A DNA stretch of 64,000 nucleotides. Origin: Isoetes taiwanensis. Taxonomy: Eukaryota; Streptophyta; Lycopodiopsida; Isoetales; Isoetaceae. A model generated the notes under the pieces. That model did no database searches and was not told the DNA's origin. It saw only the letters and a list, made by a program, of their open reading frames with translations. The stretch lies in assembly GCA_021234155.1 (NCBI GenBank), contig JAJEKV010000036.1, positions 12,537,426 to 12,601,425 on the forward strand. The letters are read 5' to 3'. Made by a program: the position numbers and the translations under genes. Below are positions 19,554-32,267 of the stretch, piece by piece. Position 1 is the stretch's first letter. Each line of letters begins with the position of its first letter.

Positions 19554-22277
19554 GTGTATGCAGCTAGAGGCCCGGGTTCAGGGGAACGACAACGCCGAGA
19601 CCACAGGGAAGAACAGACTCCGCCCAGACCACCCCCGGCAAGGAGCCTGTATGAGGCATTTAGGCCCATGGCCCCAGAAGAGGAAATGTCACAAATGAGG
19701 ACGGACCTTGAGCAGATAAAGGCTTTCCTGGCCGCACAAGCAGGAGTTGGGTCGGAAGGCAATGCCCAGTTGCCCCAAGCATCAGCTCGGAAAGCAGGAA
19801 AGGACAAAAAGAGGAGCAAGAGAAGGAGGTCCCCCAGCATGGAATCCTCATACTCAAGCTCGGACTCAGACACTGATTCCGAGGAAGAGGCTGAACAAGT
19901 GCAGAACCGAAGGGACGACAGACAAAAGGAGACAAGAACCTCGGACTACCAGAAGAAGGTAGACTCTGCATTGGGAAACGTATGGAAGGCCAGGAAGCTC
20001 GAGCAATTCTCAGGTGAGAACAGATCAGGCATGGAAGCAGAGGCTTGGCTCGATGAAATGAGTGAATACGGCAATGCCTATGGTATGAAGGACAGGGATA
20101 AAGGCAGGGTGGCAACAGCCAACCTGAAAGGAGCAGCACGCATTTGGTGGAAGGGCTATGCCAAGGCCCATGGCTTAAGCATGGATGCTTGCAGGTTCAG
20201 AAAGTTTGCTAAAGCTTCCAAGCGCCATTACGTCCCAAGAGAGCACAAGTCCAACATGATGCAGCAGTTTTACAGGTTGCAGCAGGGCAACAAATCAATC
20301 CAGAAATATACAGAGGAATTCATGAGACTAAGGCTTTATGTGCCCAAGTTGAGTGAAAAGCATGCAGTGGAGAGCTATATTGAAGGGCTGAATGATAAGA
20401 TCTGCAAGCTGGTAAGGGCAATAAACCCTAAGACAGTATCAGAAGCGGAATCCAAGGCAATAATCTTGCAAGGGACGGGACCTCAGAATAGCGGGCAGAG
20501 GCAGCAGTATTACCAGGACAAGGGCAAGGCAGCAGGGAGTTATAGCCCTAGGGCAGCCAGCCCAGGTCCAGCTAGAGCCCCATATGGTGGCAACCAGGGA
20601 AAGCAGCAGGAGAAGAAGCAGGTGTCCTTCAAGGACAAGCAAGAGGGGTCAAACTACTCCAAAGCAGTGCGGTCCTTTTTGCAGGCAATGCCCAAGGAAA
20701 AGAGGCAGGAGTGCATAGAAAAGCAGCTTTGCTTCAGGTGTTTCCAGCCAGGCCATCGGACAACGAACTGCCCCTACGTCATGAGTGCAGCGCTAGCAGA
20801 GTTGGGAGGATGGGACACTCCGTCTGACGATGACGGCGAGGCAGCCCGCGACTATATTCAGGGTGAGTGTCATATCTTTGCCGCAATAGACACAGAACAA
20901 GCGGAGAATCAATATCAGGTAATATCCACAATAGGGAAGGCCAAAGCCAAGTCATTCACAATCCTGATAGATTCGGGAAGTAGTCACAACTTTGCATCCC
21001 CAAGAATGGTAGAAATATTGAAGCTCAAGCCATTGAAATCCAAGCCAAGACCCGTGGTGTTAGCAAACGGGGGAGTAAGGCATACATCGGGCAAAAGAAT
21101 AAACTTCGACATTGATTTGCCAGGAATCAACATTCAGATGGGAGCAGAGGTAATGAATATTGGAAAGTATGACTTAATCATTGGGATGGAGTATCTTGGT
21201 CCAGCAGGAGCCCTCATTGATTGTGGAAAGCGGAAGGTGACCCTCACAGCACCCAATGGCAAGATCATAGAGATCACAGGTAAAGAAGTTGTTCCCATTA
21301 TGCAGTGCATGTCTAGTAAGCAGTTGTTCAGGTGCATAAAGAGTGAGCAGGTAGCATATATCTTCAAGCTCGAGATTCAAGAGCCCGAATCAGGAGAAGG
21401 TAAGGAAGATAAGGGGCTCAGCGAGTTGCCCAAGCAAGTAGCTAAGCTAATCACAGAGTTCCACGATCTCTTTCCAGATGAGATCAAGCAGCTCCCTCCT
21501 TATAGGGGAGTCGAGTGTGAGATAGCACTCGAACCAGGGACGAAGCCGACAAGTAAAGCCCCATACAGAATGACCACGCAGGAGCTGACGGAGCTAAAGA
21601 AGCAATTGCAGGAGTTGCTCGACCTAGGCTTCATTAGACCTAGCGTCTTGCCGTTTGGAGCACCCATTCTTTTTGTAAAGAAGAAGGATGGTAGCTTGAG
21701 GATGTGCATAGATTACAGGCAGTTGAACAAGCACACCATCAAGAATAAGTATGCGCTCCCCAGATCAGACGACTTGATGGATCAACTCCAAGGGGCAAAA
21801 GTCTTCTCCAAAATCGACCTAAGGTCAGGCTATCACCAAATCAGAATAAAGGAAGAAGACGTCCATAAAACGGCTTTCAAGACCAGGTATGGGCACTATG
21901 AATTCACGGTAATGCCTTTCGGCTTATCGAATGCCCCAGCAATGTTCATGAGGCTCATGAACGACATCTTCAGGGAGTTCTTAGACACCTTTGTGAAAGT
22001 ATTCTTTGATGACATTTTGGTGTATAGCAGATCCCTGGAGGAACACGTGCAACACCTAAGGAGAGTGCTTGAGAAATTAAGGAGGCACCAGTTGTACGCC
22101 AAGTTGTCGAAGTGTCACTTCGCAACGGAGAGGGTGGAATACCTGGGTCATGTGATCTCAGCAGAAGGAATCTCGACGGATCCCGCCAAGATTGAAGCCG
22201 TCATTCAGTGGCCGGCACCGAAGAATGTGCATGAGGTCAGAAGTTTCCTTGACCTAGCAGGTACAGAAAGTTCGTGA
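19554..22277 (+). pseudogene. gag-protease-reverse transcriptase of chromovirus
   Basis: One open frame of 907 codons holds the capsid-type gag domain (about residues 140-305, with an ARIWWKGY core), a CCHC zinc knuckle at residues 393-406 ([14 protein letters not shown]), the aspartic protease DSG at about residue 473 ([10 protein letters not shown]), and the reverse transcriptase with its FFDD catalytic pair at residues 819-820. The knuckle binds RNA, and the other two domains mature and copy it. The frame has no in-frame ATG before 19668, so the true gag start has either been lost or lies at codon 39. The N-terminal part is Ser/Arg- and Asp-rich ([15 protein letters not shown]). The frame is broken near 22260, inside the thumb region of the reverse transcriptase, by a small deletion. 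Confidence 0.92.
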
Positions 22278-23296
22278 AGAACTTTGCTAAGATAGCGGCC
22301 TCGCTAACAGATTTGACGAGGGCGGAAAAGGTGAAAGATTGGGCAGACCATTGGCACAAGAAAGCCCAAGCAGGGTTTGAATTGTTGAAGGAAGCTTTGA
22401 CAACCGCCCCCGTCTTAACCCTGCCAGATCCAGAGAAAGATAAGTTGGCGACAGACGCAAGTAAGATAGCCACAGGTGCAGTGCTCATGCAGGAAGAGCG
22501 TGTGGTAGCGTATGATTCCAGGAAGATAAACGACGCCGAAACGCGCTACCCGACCCATGATCAGGAATTGCTCGCGATTGTCAGGGCATTAAGAATTTGG
22601 AGGCACTACCTCTTGGGAAGAAAGTTCCAATTGGATACAGATCATCAGAGCCTCCAGTATGTATTCACGCAACCACACCTTAACCTGAGGCAGAGAAGGT
22701 GGATGGAGTTCCTCGAAGAGTATGACTTTGATATAGTCTACAAGCCGGGGAAACTCAACGTGGTAGCGGATGCTCTTTCAAGGCAACCCCTGACAATGAG
22801 AGTGCATTGCAATGCAATTTCGACGCTCTCCAGCGACTTCGGGAAGAAGATTGAAGAAGCCTTGCCAACAGATGTGGACTTCAAGGAAGTATGGGCAAGC
22901 TTATGCAGGGAAGCAAGAACGGATAAGGAGAGAGCAACCTTCAAAAATTTTAAGAAGGAAGGTAATCTATTGTACCATAAGAACAAGTTGTGCGTGCCGG
23001 AATCATCGGGTGTAAGGAAGTTGATTCTACACGACACCCACAACAGTCCAATAGCTGACCATGCAGGATTTATGAAGACATATTTCAAAGTGCGCAGCAG
23101 CTATTATTGGCCAGGGATGAAGAAGCGAGTAGCTCGCTACATCAAGGAATGTCAGCTATGTCAGCAAACGAAGGCAGAGCAGCTTCGAATTCCAGGGGCA
23201 TTGGAGCCATTAGCGGTGCCAAACGCTAAGTGGGAGGTCATTAGCATGGACTTCATAACAGGGCTTCCAAGGACAGTAAGAGGGAGGATGCCTTGA
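22274..23296 (+). pseudogene. RNase H and integrase N-terminal part
   Basis: Continues the polyprotein in another frame. RNase H is seen from about 22420 (LATDAS, then YPTHDQELLAIV and TDHQSLQYV), and is followed by the integrase zinc-binding region (HDTHNSPIADHAGF then CQLCQQTKAEQ) and the first catalytic aspartate (SMDFITGLP). The frame breaks again at about 23290, so integrase is split. Confidence 0.9.
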
Positions 23297-23748
23297 TGGT
23301 AGTGGTCGACAAGTTGTCGAAAATGGCACATTTTGTGCCTTGCAGGACCACAGACACGGCTATAGATACAGGGAAGCTCTTCACCAAAGAAATTTTCAGG
23401 CTTCATGGCATGCCAGGGGAGATTATCTCCGACAGAGATCCGAAGTTCATGAGTGCCTTTTGGCAAGACCTCTTTGCGACGATTCAGACGAAGCTATCCA
23501 TGAGCACGGCCTATCATCCTCAGACGGATGGGCAGACGGAGCGGACCAACAGGATTTTGGAAGACATGCTACGAAACTATGTCTGGAACAAGCAAGGTAT
23601 GTCGGAAGAATTTATTCACTTGGTGGAGTTTGCGTATAATAGCACCAAGCGGGAATCATCCCAAATGTCGCTGTTTATGATCAACTACGGCTATCAATGC
23701 CTAACTCCAGACACTTGGCACAATCCCGTGTCAAAGGTAGAGGTTTAG
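23293..23748 (+). pseudogene. Integrase catalytic core, ends at in-frame TAG
   Basis: Carries the rest of the DDE core: IISDRDPKF with the second aspartate and TDGQTERTNR with the catalytic glutamate. A TAG at 23746-23748 interrupts the frame; the same frame continues directly after it. Integrase would insert the cDNA into the host genome. Confidence 0.9.
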
Positions 23749-23754
23749 CAGCAG

Positions 23755-24342
23755 ATGTTGGCCGACATGCAGCAGCTGGTGGAAGAAGTTCGAGGATATC
23801 TTTTGGCAACAAGGAGTTGGCAAAAGAGCATCGCCGACAAGCATCGAACAGTCAGAGAGTTCCAAGTTGGCGACAATGTCTGGCTCAAGATCAAAGTGAA
23901 GCAGGTGAAGCTCCGCATCAGAAATTGTAAGAAGCTTGCTCCAAGGTGGGCTGGACCCTTCAGAATAGTCCAGAGAGTAGGAAATCAATCCTACAAGTTA
24001 GACTTGCCAGCACACCTAAAGATTCATAAAGTCTTCCACGTGAGTTTATTGAAGAAGCATACTCCAAATCCAGACGAAGTCTTGGACACTCCAACATTGT
24101 TGGAAATGACGGAGGAGCAGCTGGAAATAGTTCCAGAATTGATTCTTGATAAAGCCTTCAAGAAAACAAGGAGATCAGAATTTCTCCAATATTTGGTTAA
24201 GTGGAAACACTTGCCAGTGGAAGACGCGACGTGGGTACTCAAGAAGGATCTATTAAAGCAGTACCCACAGTTTATGGAGCAATGGGACGGCAAGGTCATC
24301 TCCGAAGAAATCGGCTCAGGCATGTCGATTTGTGTAGATTAA
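23755..24342 (+). pseudogene. Integrase C-terminal domain and chromodomain
   Basis: After the stop the frame continues with the integrase C-terminal domain (VGDNVWLKI, LAPRWAGPFRI, HKVFHVSLLKKH). It then ends in a chromodomain (YLVKWKHLPVEDATWV, about 24190-24240). In chromoviruses this domain binds the methylated histone H3 tail, typically H3K9, and steers insertion. Here it sits in the same element as an H3-tail-bearing protein that lacks Lys9. The final stop is at 24340. Confidence 0.92.
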
Positions 24343-25220
24343 TTCTATGTGTAGTTAAGATTAATCTGCGCATGCAACCTATGCTAGGTATGGGTTGCAT
24401 GCGTTGTTACCGATGATGAGACCACTACGGTGATCTCTAGGGCATGGTGTAATGTCAATGTAGGCATGACCGCGTTTCCGCTTGGACGAGTGGAAGGTAG
24501 ATTAGAAAGTCTACTTCTGTCCCACGGAAGTAGACGACCTCGAGAGAAAGGAGGTCATTGAGGAATGCATTGATAGGAAAGGCACCTCTAGTCCCATATA
24601 TGCATTGATAGGAGGAATCTGTCCTTCACGCCCCATATACGGGAAGGACCCTATCCTCCACGCTGGGCAACTAAAGGTGTAGGCATGAGCGGCATATAGG
24701 CATGATAGGGCGTTGTCCCCACGGCCACGATGGAAGAAGCATCCTCTTCCTACGCCGGGAGATTAGCCATGCATTCATGTAGATAGGTGGGGTGGTCACC
24801 ATATAACCAAAATTTTATTAATAATTAAAATGGTACTAACGTAGTGTCGACCTGCAGGCCAATAGAGCGCTCCGGAGGGCAAGGAGGTCGAGCTACGAAG
24901 ACTTGCAACACAAATTTTGTGGGAATGTGTTGCAAGGAATGAAGAGTACCTCGAACGTTAATTATATATATGAAATATTAAAATTTTGATAAACTAAATT
25001 GTCGTGATAAGTAAATTATTGAGTAACTTGTTTAATGATGTTACGAATTGATAAGTTAATTCATAAGATAATGGCGTAATAATGATTTAAAAATATTACC
25101 TTAAGGTAATCTTAATAAAGGTGTAAGTATTATAGTAGTATATTGTATGCATCAGGTTGATTGCAGGTTAGGAAGATTCCAAGGTGGGGAGACCCATGAT
25201 GCTGGAGACAGCATCATTTC
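24343..25220 (+). other. Chromovirus 3' untranslated internal region
   Basis: About 880 bp between the last stop and the polypurine tract, without genes. It holds a hairpin at 24509-24535 (GTCTACTTC and GAAGTAGAC arms), a second inverted repeat near 24610-24660, and the segment 24788-25233 that is duplicated at 13238-13665. Confidence 0.7.
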
Positions 25221-25233
25221 AAGGTGGGGAGAA
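25175..25233 (+). other. Duplicated polypurine tract
   Basis: AAGGTGGGGAGA occurs twice, near 25179 and at 25221, with the second copy directly before the LTR. The polypurine tract primes plus-strand synthesis. Both copies also occur in the upstream remnant. Confidence 0.75.
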
Positions 25234-26745
25234 TGTGACGTTCCAGCACAGTATACGGTCCCAAAACGTACACTGTACTGCCTCGTCACGCGTACACGCC
25301 ACTCCGACTGACGTGTATGCCAACGTGTAGCCAGACGGGTAGCCCCTAGGGGGCAACTTGCAAGGTATGTGCATTTATTAATGTGCACATTTATTAAGGT
25401 GCACACCTTTCCATGTGGATACCTTTATGCCACCTAGCCATTAAAGGCAAGTGGGCCATTCCCAATTATCCCACATGCCTAAAGGGATAATTGGAAACCC
25501 TAGCCCTAACCCCTTGTCTATTTAGGTAGGAAGAAACCCTAACTTGCCATTTTCGTCCATAGGGTTTTAGAGCTCTGTTTTGGCTGCTCCAGGAGTCAAA
25601 ACCGCCTCCCAGACTCTGTCTGAGCGAATTGCACCATTAGTTTTCCTTGATTCAAGCAGTTCAGCAGGATGGTCGAACTCAGAGGAGGAGGAGCGAGCCA
25701 AGGATCAGGTATTTAGTCAATTTAATAGCCTAAACCGTCTTCCAGTCATTGAATCAGTAGGTTTAGCCTATTAAATTGCCCATAGCAGCCACTTAGATCC
25801 CCAGGTACCAGACTCTAACTAAAGAACCTAACTCTATGATATAGATTAGATCTAGTTCTTTAGTTCTTCTCTGATGTATATGGATGATGTATCTCTGTGA
25901 ACTCCTTGTATTGGGAAGGGGGGTAGAGGCCCTAAAGCTTGGTAGTAGATGCTCCTAGATTAGCCTCTCTAGCACAATGTAGATTCGGCCTGTGCACAAG
26001 AGCCACACCTGGTTGTGGGTGAAGGGGCCAGACTGGCTTATAAAGAGGTTCGTGTTCTGACTCTTGAACGATCCCTCTGGTGTGTAAAGTCTACCGGGGA
26101 TCATTGTGGACTAGGCCTAATGGCTTGCCACTGCGTGTGGGTCCAGTGGGTTCAAGTCGAATAAGGGCAGTGGCCCTCTAGTCACCTTGAGTCAGGATGG
26201 GGGAGAGATCCCTACCTGCCCCATCGGAACTGGGGAGATGCAACCCAGGAATAGCCCCTCTGGCTATGCATCCGGTGGGCTACAGTCAGGTCCCAACACT
26301 TTTCAGCCTACTCTGCAAGGTGTGCACAGGAGGGGCGGATGGAGTGGTCAACCCTAAGCCATGTTCTATGCCAGCCAAATCCATTGCCATGAATTCTGTC
26401 TGCAATGAACTCTGGAGACCCAAGCCGTCAGTCAGCCCTTCGAGTCTGAGCCTTGGGTAGGATTCTCCATATGTATTGTGCTGATCTTTGTCTATGCAGA
26501 TGTGGATGTACCACCCTTCGAGGTGGATATGTGTTGATGTTGTATACTGACATGTATGTTTACGCTTCCGCAGCTAGGTAGGCCCTGAGGGAGACGGGGT
26601 AAAATGACCCCTTTACTCTTCCCACTGGAACTCGTTACGGTTGCAGTGATATGTGGAGGGCCCTGTATCAGCATGGAATTGGTATGGGGGGTGAACTCCT
26701 GTTTGTATACGGTGAGTGCACCGCATATGAGTAGGGGACGTCACA
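25234..26745 (+). repeat. 3' LTR of the chromovirus
   Basis: TGTGACGT to ACGTCACA, 1512 bp, matching 13666-15240 over its whole length with scattered substitutions and deletions, the largest in the middle (26140-26210). The last bases are followed by GTTAT, with no matching duplication on the left. Confidence 0.88.
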
Positions 26746-29700
26746 GTTATCCACCTTATAACTATTAGACGTTGCGTCCCTCTGTATTGCCGTCATGCTG
26801 CTATGCCGGCATTACAAATACTTGGCATAAATTCTATCTAAACCCCCACGTCTGGTATTATCCAGAAAGTTAATTTCTTGCCACCCCGGCTTGCATTGAT
26901 GTTCTAGCCCTATACGTTTAAAATTATAAGTCTGCGTAACCCATTGACTTCGACTTTTCCACATCCAAGCAAGCATCATGTTGGATATCTACCCTTTTGT
27001 GTCTCCACAATCACATTTGACTTACACCAGTTAAATGTTATCCGTCACCCAGCCAAGGATTGTACTATCGTACTATTCAACCCCATCATCTTGAGCTTTA
27101 TTCTATTGCCCGTTGACATTTATTTCAAGTGCCAACTGCAGCATCCTACCTTAACATGCAACAGATTGACTGTTGTTTGCACATTCCAGACATACTCCAA
27201 ACCCCTCATTGGTAAGTTTGGGGTACAGTCGACCTTCTCTATGTCACCATCCCACAATATTAGAGCTCTGCTCTATCTTAGCTAAAGTTTAAGCTTCGTA
27301 GTTCCTTGAAACAAAACCTATTGTCTATGTACCTTTATAATGTGGCTGAGCCACCGACTTCCCAACTAGGCAGTGGCCAACTCTATGTTGGAATTTTATA
27401 TGCTGCCTACATTTTGATAGGATCCTCAGCTACTTCAACCATTCCTTTAGTGTCTTATGGTACTTCAATCATCTACATAAACTATGATACCACCCACGGG
27501 ATTATGCCATAATTCTGAAGGTTACTACCCCAGGAGCTTTTCTAAAGGCTCCTTCCGCTAAATATCCTTTGTGTCTCCAATATCAACCATGCTTTGTCAC
27601 AATTAACCTATTTTCTTAAGTTATCATGTCACCTTCAACTTTTGATCGGTTTCAAATGTTGTCCTCTTTGGCTCCCTCATAATCAGACGGAGGCATTAAA
27701 CCCTCTCGATCTTATAATAGAAAACCCCTATGATCGAACCTTCGTTAGCAACCGCCATAGCGTTATCCAATTCTTTATCGTCTTAAGGGTCTTAAAGTCA
27801 TAATCTATCGGAGATGTGTACTTCAGAACTAGGGATCCTCGTTCCCCTACCTCGGGATTTAGCATTGCTCCCCCGAGAGTAAGGAAATTCTCAGAATATA
27901 TAGAATACTGATTCATATAATCCCATCCCATCTTTTCTATACACCCGTCTTGCTCCTTATTGGGACTTGGAACTGGCATGTATTGCTCTCTTGTCAGTTA
28001 TCCCTAAGGATATAATTGGCACAACCACCATCTTAATCTTCTTCCATTATTGAAAGGGATATTTCATACATCCTGCTATTTCCACACCCACTTGATACTC
28101 TCAGATTATAACGCTAAATTAATTCATTGGCCTCTATAATCTTTGAGTAGTTAAACTCCTATTATTTGTTATTTCCATTTTGTTCCAACCATCGTCGGGA
28201 TATTTTGCAGAATGTAATGTCACCATATATGCTAGACTTACTTTGGTTATTTCCCTGACTTAAACATCTTTCATGTCCCTTAATATGTTATAGTTACCGA
28301 CGTCAGTCAACCCTAAACAATCGAGATAACTTGAATGCTTATCTCTGGTACTTCATACCTCATTCAATACCTTCAGGTACAAGCATAGCATTATGCTTAT
28401 TTCCAACTTTACCATGTAACATTCCGTTCATCTTACGTGAATATCCTACTATTTTCTTGTACAACATAAATCTAAATGTCACAGTCCACATCCTTAATAT
28501 CCTTACTAATGCTGTATTTGATACTACTTTCCAACATTCATGACCGCTACCTTATTATTATGTGATATAGTAACATGTGTGAGCCAATCCTAAGTCTAGA
28601 CTCGCATGTCATTCTTTCACATAACCACATAGCGGTGCTCATACTTGCCTACCGTATTGTACAATCCTCACTGCCCACATGTTTAATACATATGTCCTTC
28701 CATGTATACTCTTGTCATAGCCTATAATTATACTCTGCACCCATATAACTATCTAGTGGATGATATTATCCACCATAATTCAACTTCGTGTTATATTGTA
28801 CCATACACGTTGTGGTTTTAACACCACACTTTCCATAATCTCTGATTCATACATAGAAAAAGAACCTAGCTCGACTTGATCCTTGAGTTCTAATTACCAA
28901 TACCATATTGAGAGATGCCACCCTAAGTTCCTAGTGAACATGCTTACCGTCTGCTCTAGGAACTCTTATCTTCATTATTTCCGTATTCATATGGACGGTG
29001 CACTAAAAGTTATATTATACACCTTTTCTTTTTCTTGTTATGCCCTTAAATGGTCCTATTACGCATATACCAACGCGAAGCTGCTCCTCGGGATACTCAC
29101 ACGATACCAAGTCCAGAGCACATTCTTCTTGGTAAGATGTTCATTGGGCACCTACCTTGTTCATACTCCAGACTTTGGGTTATTCAAAGTGTCCCTTCAA
29201 ATTTGCTATATTTGAAATGTTGTTCACAACAACTTTCATGCTCCCCTTATCTTACACGTGTTGTCTAGATACATTACTTGCCTTCCTAATGCATCATTAG
29301 TTGGAGGTCCACTTTCCTTCATAATCTAGCTTCACCAAAGCTCCAACATATCTTGTAGCCTTCAGACGGTTGCACCTTCTGCTAGCAAGATAAGCGTATC
29401 CACGTGGCTACATAGTCATCTTACTCATGCAGCATCTTTATTGCACATCTCAGAGACATCAACCTCCTTATGAAACGCAATGCATGCGTAATTTTATAAT
29501 TCGTAGTTCATGGATCCGTGTCCTCACACCCCATTATTCTCTACCTTTCGACGAATCATACCTTGATTCAAGTAGCAATAGATATAAAATGTCGGGTCAG
29601 CATTCTATACCTTCACCACCATTGTCGAAACCTACACTTTTAAAGTGATCTCCCTTTCATAAGCTGGGTACTTATAATCCAGTTTCCACATTAATATGGT

Positions 29701-29990
29701 ACATTTCTAACGTGGTTTATGCAAGATAATCATATACCACTTCTCCCTCACTTGTATGGTGTCGTATCCAGTCTCCTTCTATGTTGAATGGCAATATATA
29801 TGCCGCATGATAAATCAGTCCTCATAATTATTAAGTCCGGTGATTCAATGGGATAACAAACATCGTCATACCAATTCTCTCCACTATCGATCCCAAATCA
29901 AGATACCTTACCACTCCTTATTCCCAACGACAGGAAGATCGCACACACTGACCCCAATTTTTGGTCCACAGTTGTTTTTTAGTTGTACGG
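26746..29990. other. Degenerate pyrimidine-rich region without recognisable genes
   Basis: About 3.2 kb rich in C and T on the plus strand, with many short frames and no conserved motif that I can identify. It may be an ancient, heavily mutated element, but nothing supports a class. Confidence 0.4.
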
Positions 29991-30280
29991 AAGTGTTGTT
30001 TTATGCCAAAAACAACACCAAAATGGCCCCAAAAGTCCACGTGGCCCGTTTATCTGGATTTGCACAAAGAGACAGTGGTTTTTTGGCAAAAATATCCCAC
30101 TGTGGTTTTTTCGGCAGCTTTTTGTTTTTTGTCAACGTGTCCTTTTTTTTCACTATTGTTTTTATCAGTTTTTTTCTACACGTGGTTTTTTTTTGTCACT
30201 GTTGTTTTTTTAAGAAGTCATGCATTGTTTTTTTGAAAACTACACGCGTAGATTTACGTATTACTACACATGAAGAAATA
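29991..30280. other. T-rich low-complexity sequence
   Basis: Repeated T runs interspersed with ACGTGG words. The plus-strand frames through this area are low-complexity Phe-rich translations and are not genes. Confidence 0.5.
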
Positions 30281-30456
30281 AAAAAGACAGATCTTTTTCT
30301 CTTTTTCTATGCGTTTTGTTTTTTTCCTCTACTTGTAGTTTTTAAAAGTTGTCATTGTTTTCTTAGGGAAAAAGACAGATCTTTTTCTCTTTTTCTATGC
30401 GTTTTGTTTTTTTCCTCTACTTGTAGTTTTTAAAAGTTGTCATTGTTTTCTTAGGG
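30281..30456 (+). repeat. 88-bp tandem duplication
   Basis: Two nearly identical 88-bp copies, each starting AAAAAGACAGATC and ending TTGTTTTCTTAGGG. Recent local duplication is likely. Confidence 0.9.
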
Positions 30457-32189
30457 AAAGCACATAGTGTTTAAAGAAATCCACATGTAGCATTTAAAAA
30501 TAATTGCTATTTCGAACATTGTTTTCCTCAATATTATATGTAGCTATTAAAAAGTAGACACGTTATTTCTTAAATTAGTTATTTCCAAGTGTTGTTTTTG
30601 CAAGAAAATCAACATAAAATATCTATGGACTTTTTTTAAGTTTACAAAAACAACACGTTTGGTTTACACGTCGACATCTTTTTTAGCCAATCAAATCTTG
30701 ACACGTGGCACTCCTTTACACGTGGACATCCTTTTAGCTAATCAAATCTTATCATGTGGCACCGTTTAACAAAAGACATGTTTTTCCTAGTTTTTGGGTA
30801 GGTGTTTTTCTAAGGAAGGACGTGTTTTTCCAATGAAATACATGTTGAAAAAGTGTATTGTTATTTTTAGATATTATTTTAATCTAATTATTAAGGTTGT
30901 GCATAGCTCTTAAATAATGGTTGTTTTTTGCGCTGGTGGTTTGCATTTATTTAAAGCATTTGGTTAAAATACAACTTATTGTTGCCATTCTTTTTTTAGA
31001 AACAAGATTTGACATTCTTGTTTTACAGCCTTTAATCTTTGCTCGAAGAGAAAATTATACTGGACATCAATGGTACAAAGAAAACAATGATATTTAGAAT
31101 ATATTGCTACAACATAGCCAAGAACAAAGGCTAAAAGGAGGAAAATCATAAGCTACCATCCCTTTTGATCAAAAGATCTCACATCTTTTGTTGTGAAACC
31201 TGTACTTGCAAATAAACAAGGCTTGCAACATCTGTACTATTCTTCAAAAACAGAAGGCCGAAACTGTACTACTATCTTTACAAAAAGAAGGCCGAGATGT
31301 GAGCCTTGCAGCTTTGCTGCTGCAGTTGCAAGCATTGTCCAATGATCTCTCTCTTCTTGCTAGTACAAGGCTGCAAACGCAGATAAACCTGTAAATAGTT
31401 ATTCAGGGAAGCAAAAGCAAAATATGGAATAAATAAAAAATGCTGGAAAGATATTTTGTTCATCATTCGTCATTGTACCAGAAGAGGTTTTTGTTGTACC
31501 ATAAGAAGTTTTGAAAGATCGATCTGACCCGTTGCACAACCAAAAGCTTTTGATCTACGCAATATCAAGGTTTTGCGGGGGCGTGGTAGCGAGAGGATAT
31601 CTGCTATGACAAGAAGAGGCTTGTGGATTATCGAAGCGGCATGAGTAGATGTGTAGCGAGTAGCATGAGTGCTTGAGTAGATGTGTAGCGTAGCAGCGAG
31701 TAGCATGAGTCTTTGAAAAGGTTGTTGGAGATGATCCCAGTATCCGGCATATTGGAGATGATCATTGTATCGGCATTACGAAAATCAATCTCGTCTTAGA
31801 CATCATTGATAAGTTATTAACATCTAATAAAAAATGCATAAATTCTCACTGTCAAATTACCTATTCTCATAACAATTATGAAAGAAAAGAAGTCAAGCGG
31901 ATCCCAACTCGAGCCGAGATCCAAGCGATATAGGGAATCAAGAGAATGGTGCGACCTGCGATTTGAAGAAAATGCTGCTAAGAAGATTGGATCGGAAGAG
32001 AGCAGGAGGTGCAATCAAGGGCCACTTTGGAGAGAATCGCAAAGCAAAAGGGGAGCATCTGAGAGATGTCCCCGCAAGAAGGCCATACTGTGATGATGCC
32101 GATGTCTTGCAAGGAAAGAACGACGCCGGATACTTGGCCTTCCTTCCAATATCTGAATGCCATATCTGTATGCATCAGCTGACGTTTTC
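30457..32189. other. Unassigned AT-rich sequence
   Basis: Contains repeated ACACGTGG and AGCCAATCAAATCTT words around 30680-30750 and a GC-richer part from about 31960. The plus-strand frame 31963-32385 is basic and unrecognised. Confidence 0.4.
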
Positions 32190-32267
32190 CTCCTTGATAT
32201 CTGTATGCCATCGGAAGGAAACGACGCCCTCCTTGATATCTGTATGCCATCGGAAGAAAACGAAGCA
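32190..32267 (+). repeat. 39-bp tandem duplication
   Basis: Two copies of a 39-bp unit starting CTCCTTGATATCTGTATGCC, the second slightly diverged. It explains the repeated LISVCHRK in the overlapping frame. Confidence 0.8.

Larger units (their letters stand above)
13238..26745 (+). mobile_element. Ty3/gypsy chromovirus with extra H3-like gene, plus upstream partial copy
   Basis: Order: partial 3' internal end, LTR (13666-15240), initiator-Met primer site, inverted-repeat pair and TATA box, histone H3-like gene, a second pair and TATA box, an unknown gene, gag, protease, reverse transcriptase, RNase H, integrase with chromodomain, polypurine tract, LTR (25234-26745). Chromoviruses are plant Ty3/gypsy elements whose integrase chromodomain guides insertion into marked chromatin. 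The two extra genes between the primer site and gag are not part of the usual plan. The LTRs differ by many substitutions and indels, and each gene has frameshifts or stops, so the copy is old and inactive. The LTR termini TGTGACGT and ACGTCACA are perfect inverted repeats. No clear 5-bp target duplication is visible, as expected if the left side is a recombined copy. Confidence 0.92.

Noticed and set aside
29991-30433. Phe-rich membrane protein
   Set aside because: The frame is a translation of T-rich low-complexity DNA containing an 88-bp tandem duplication.
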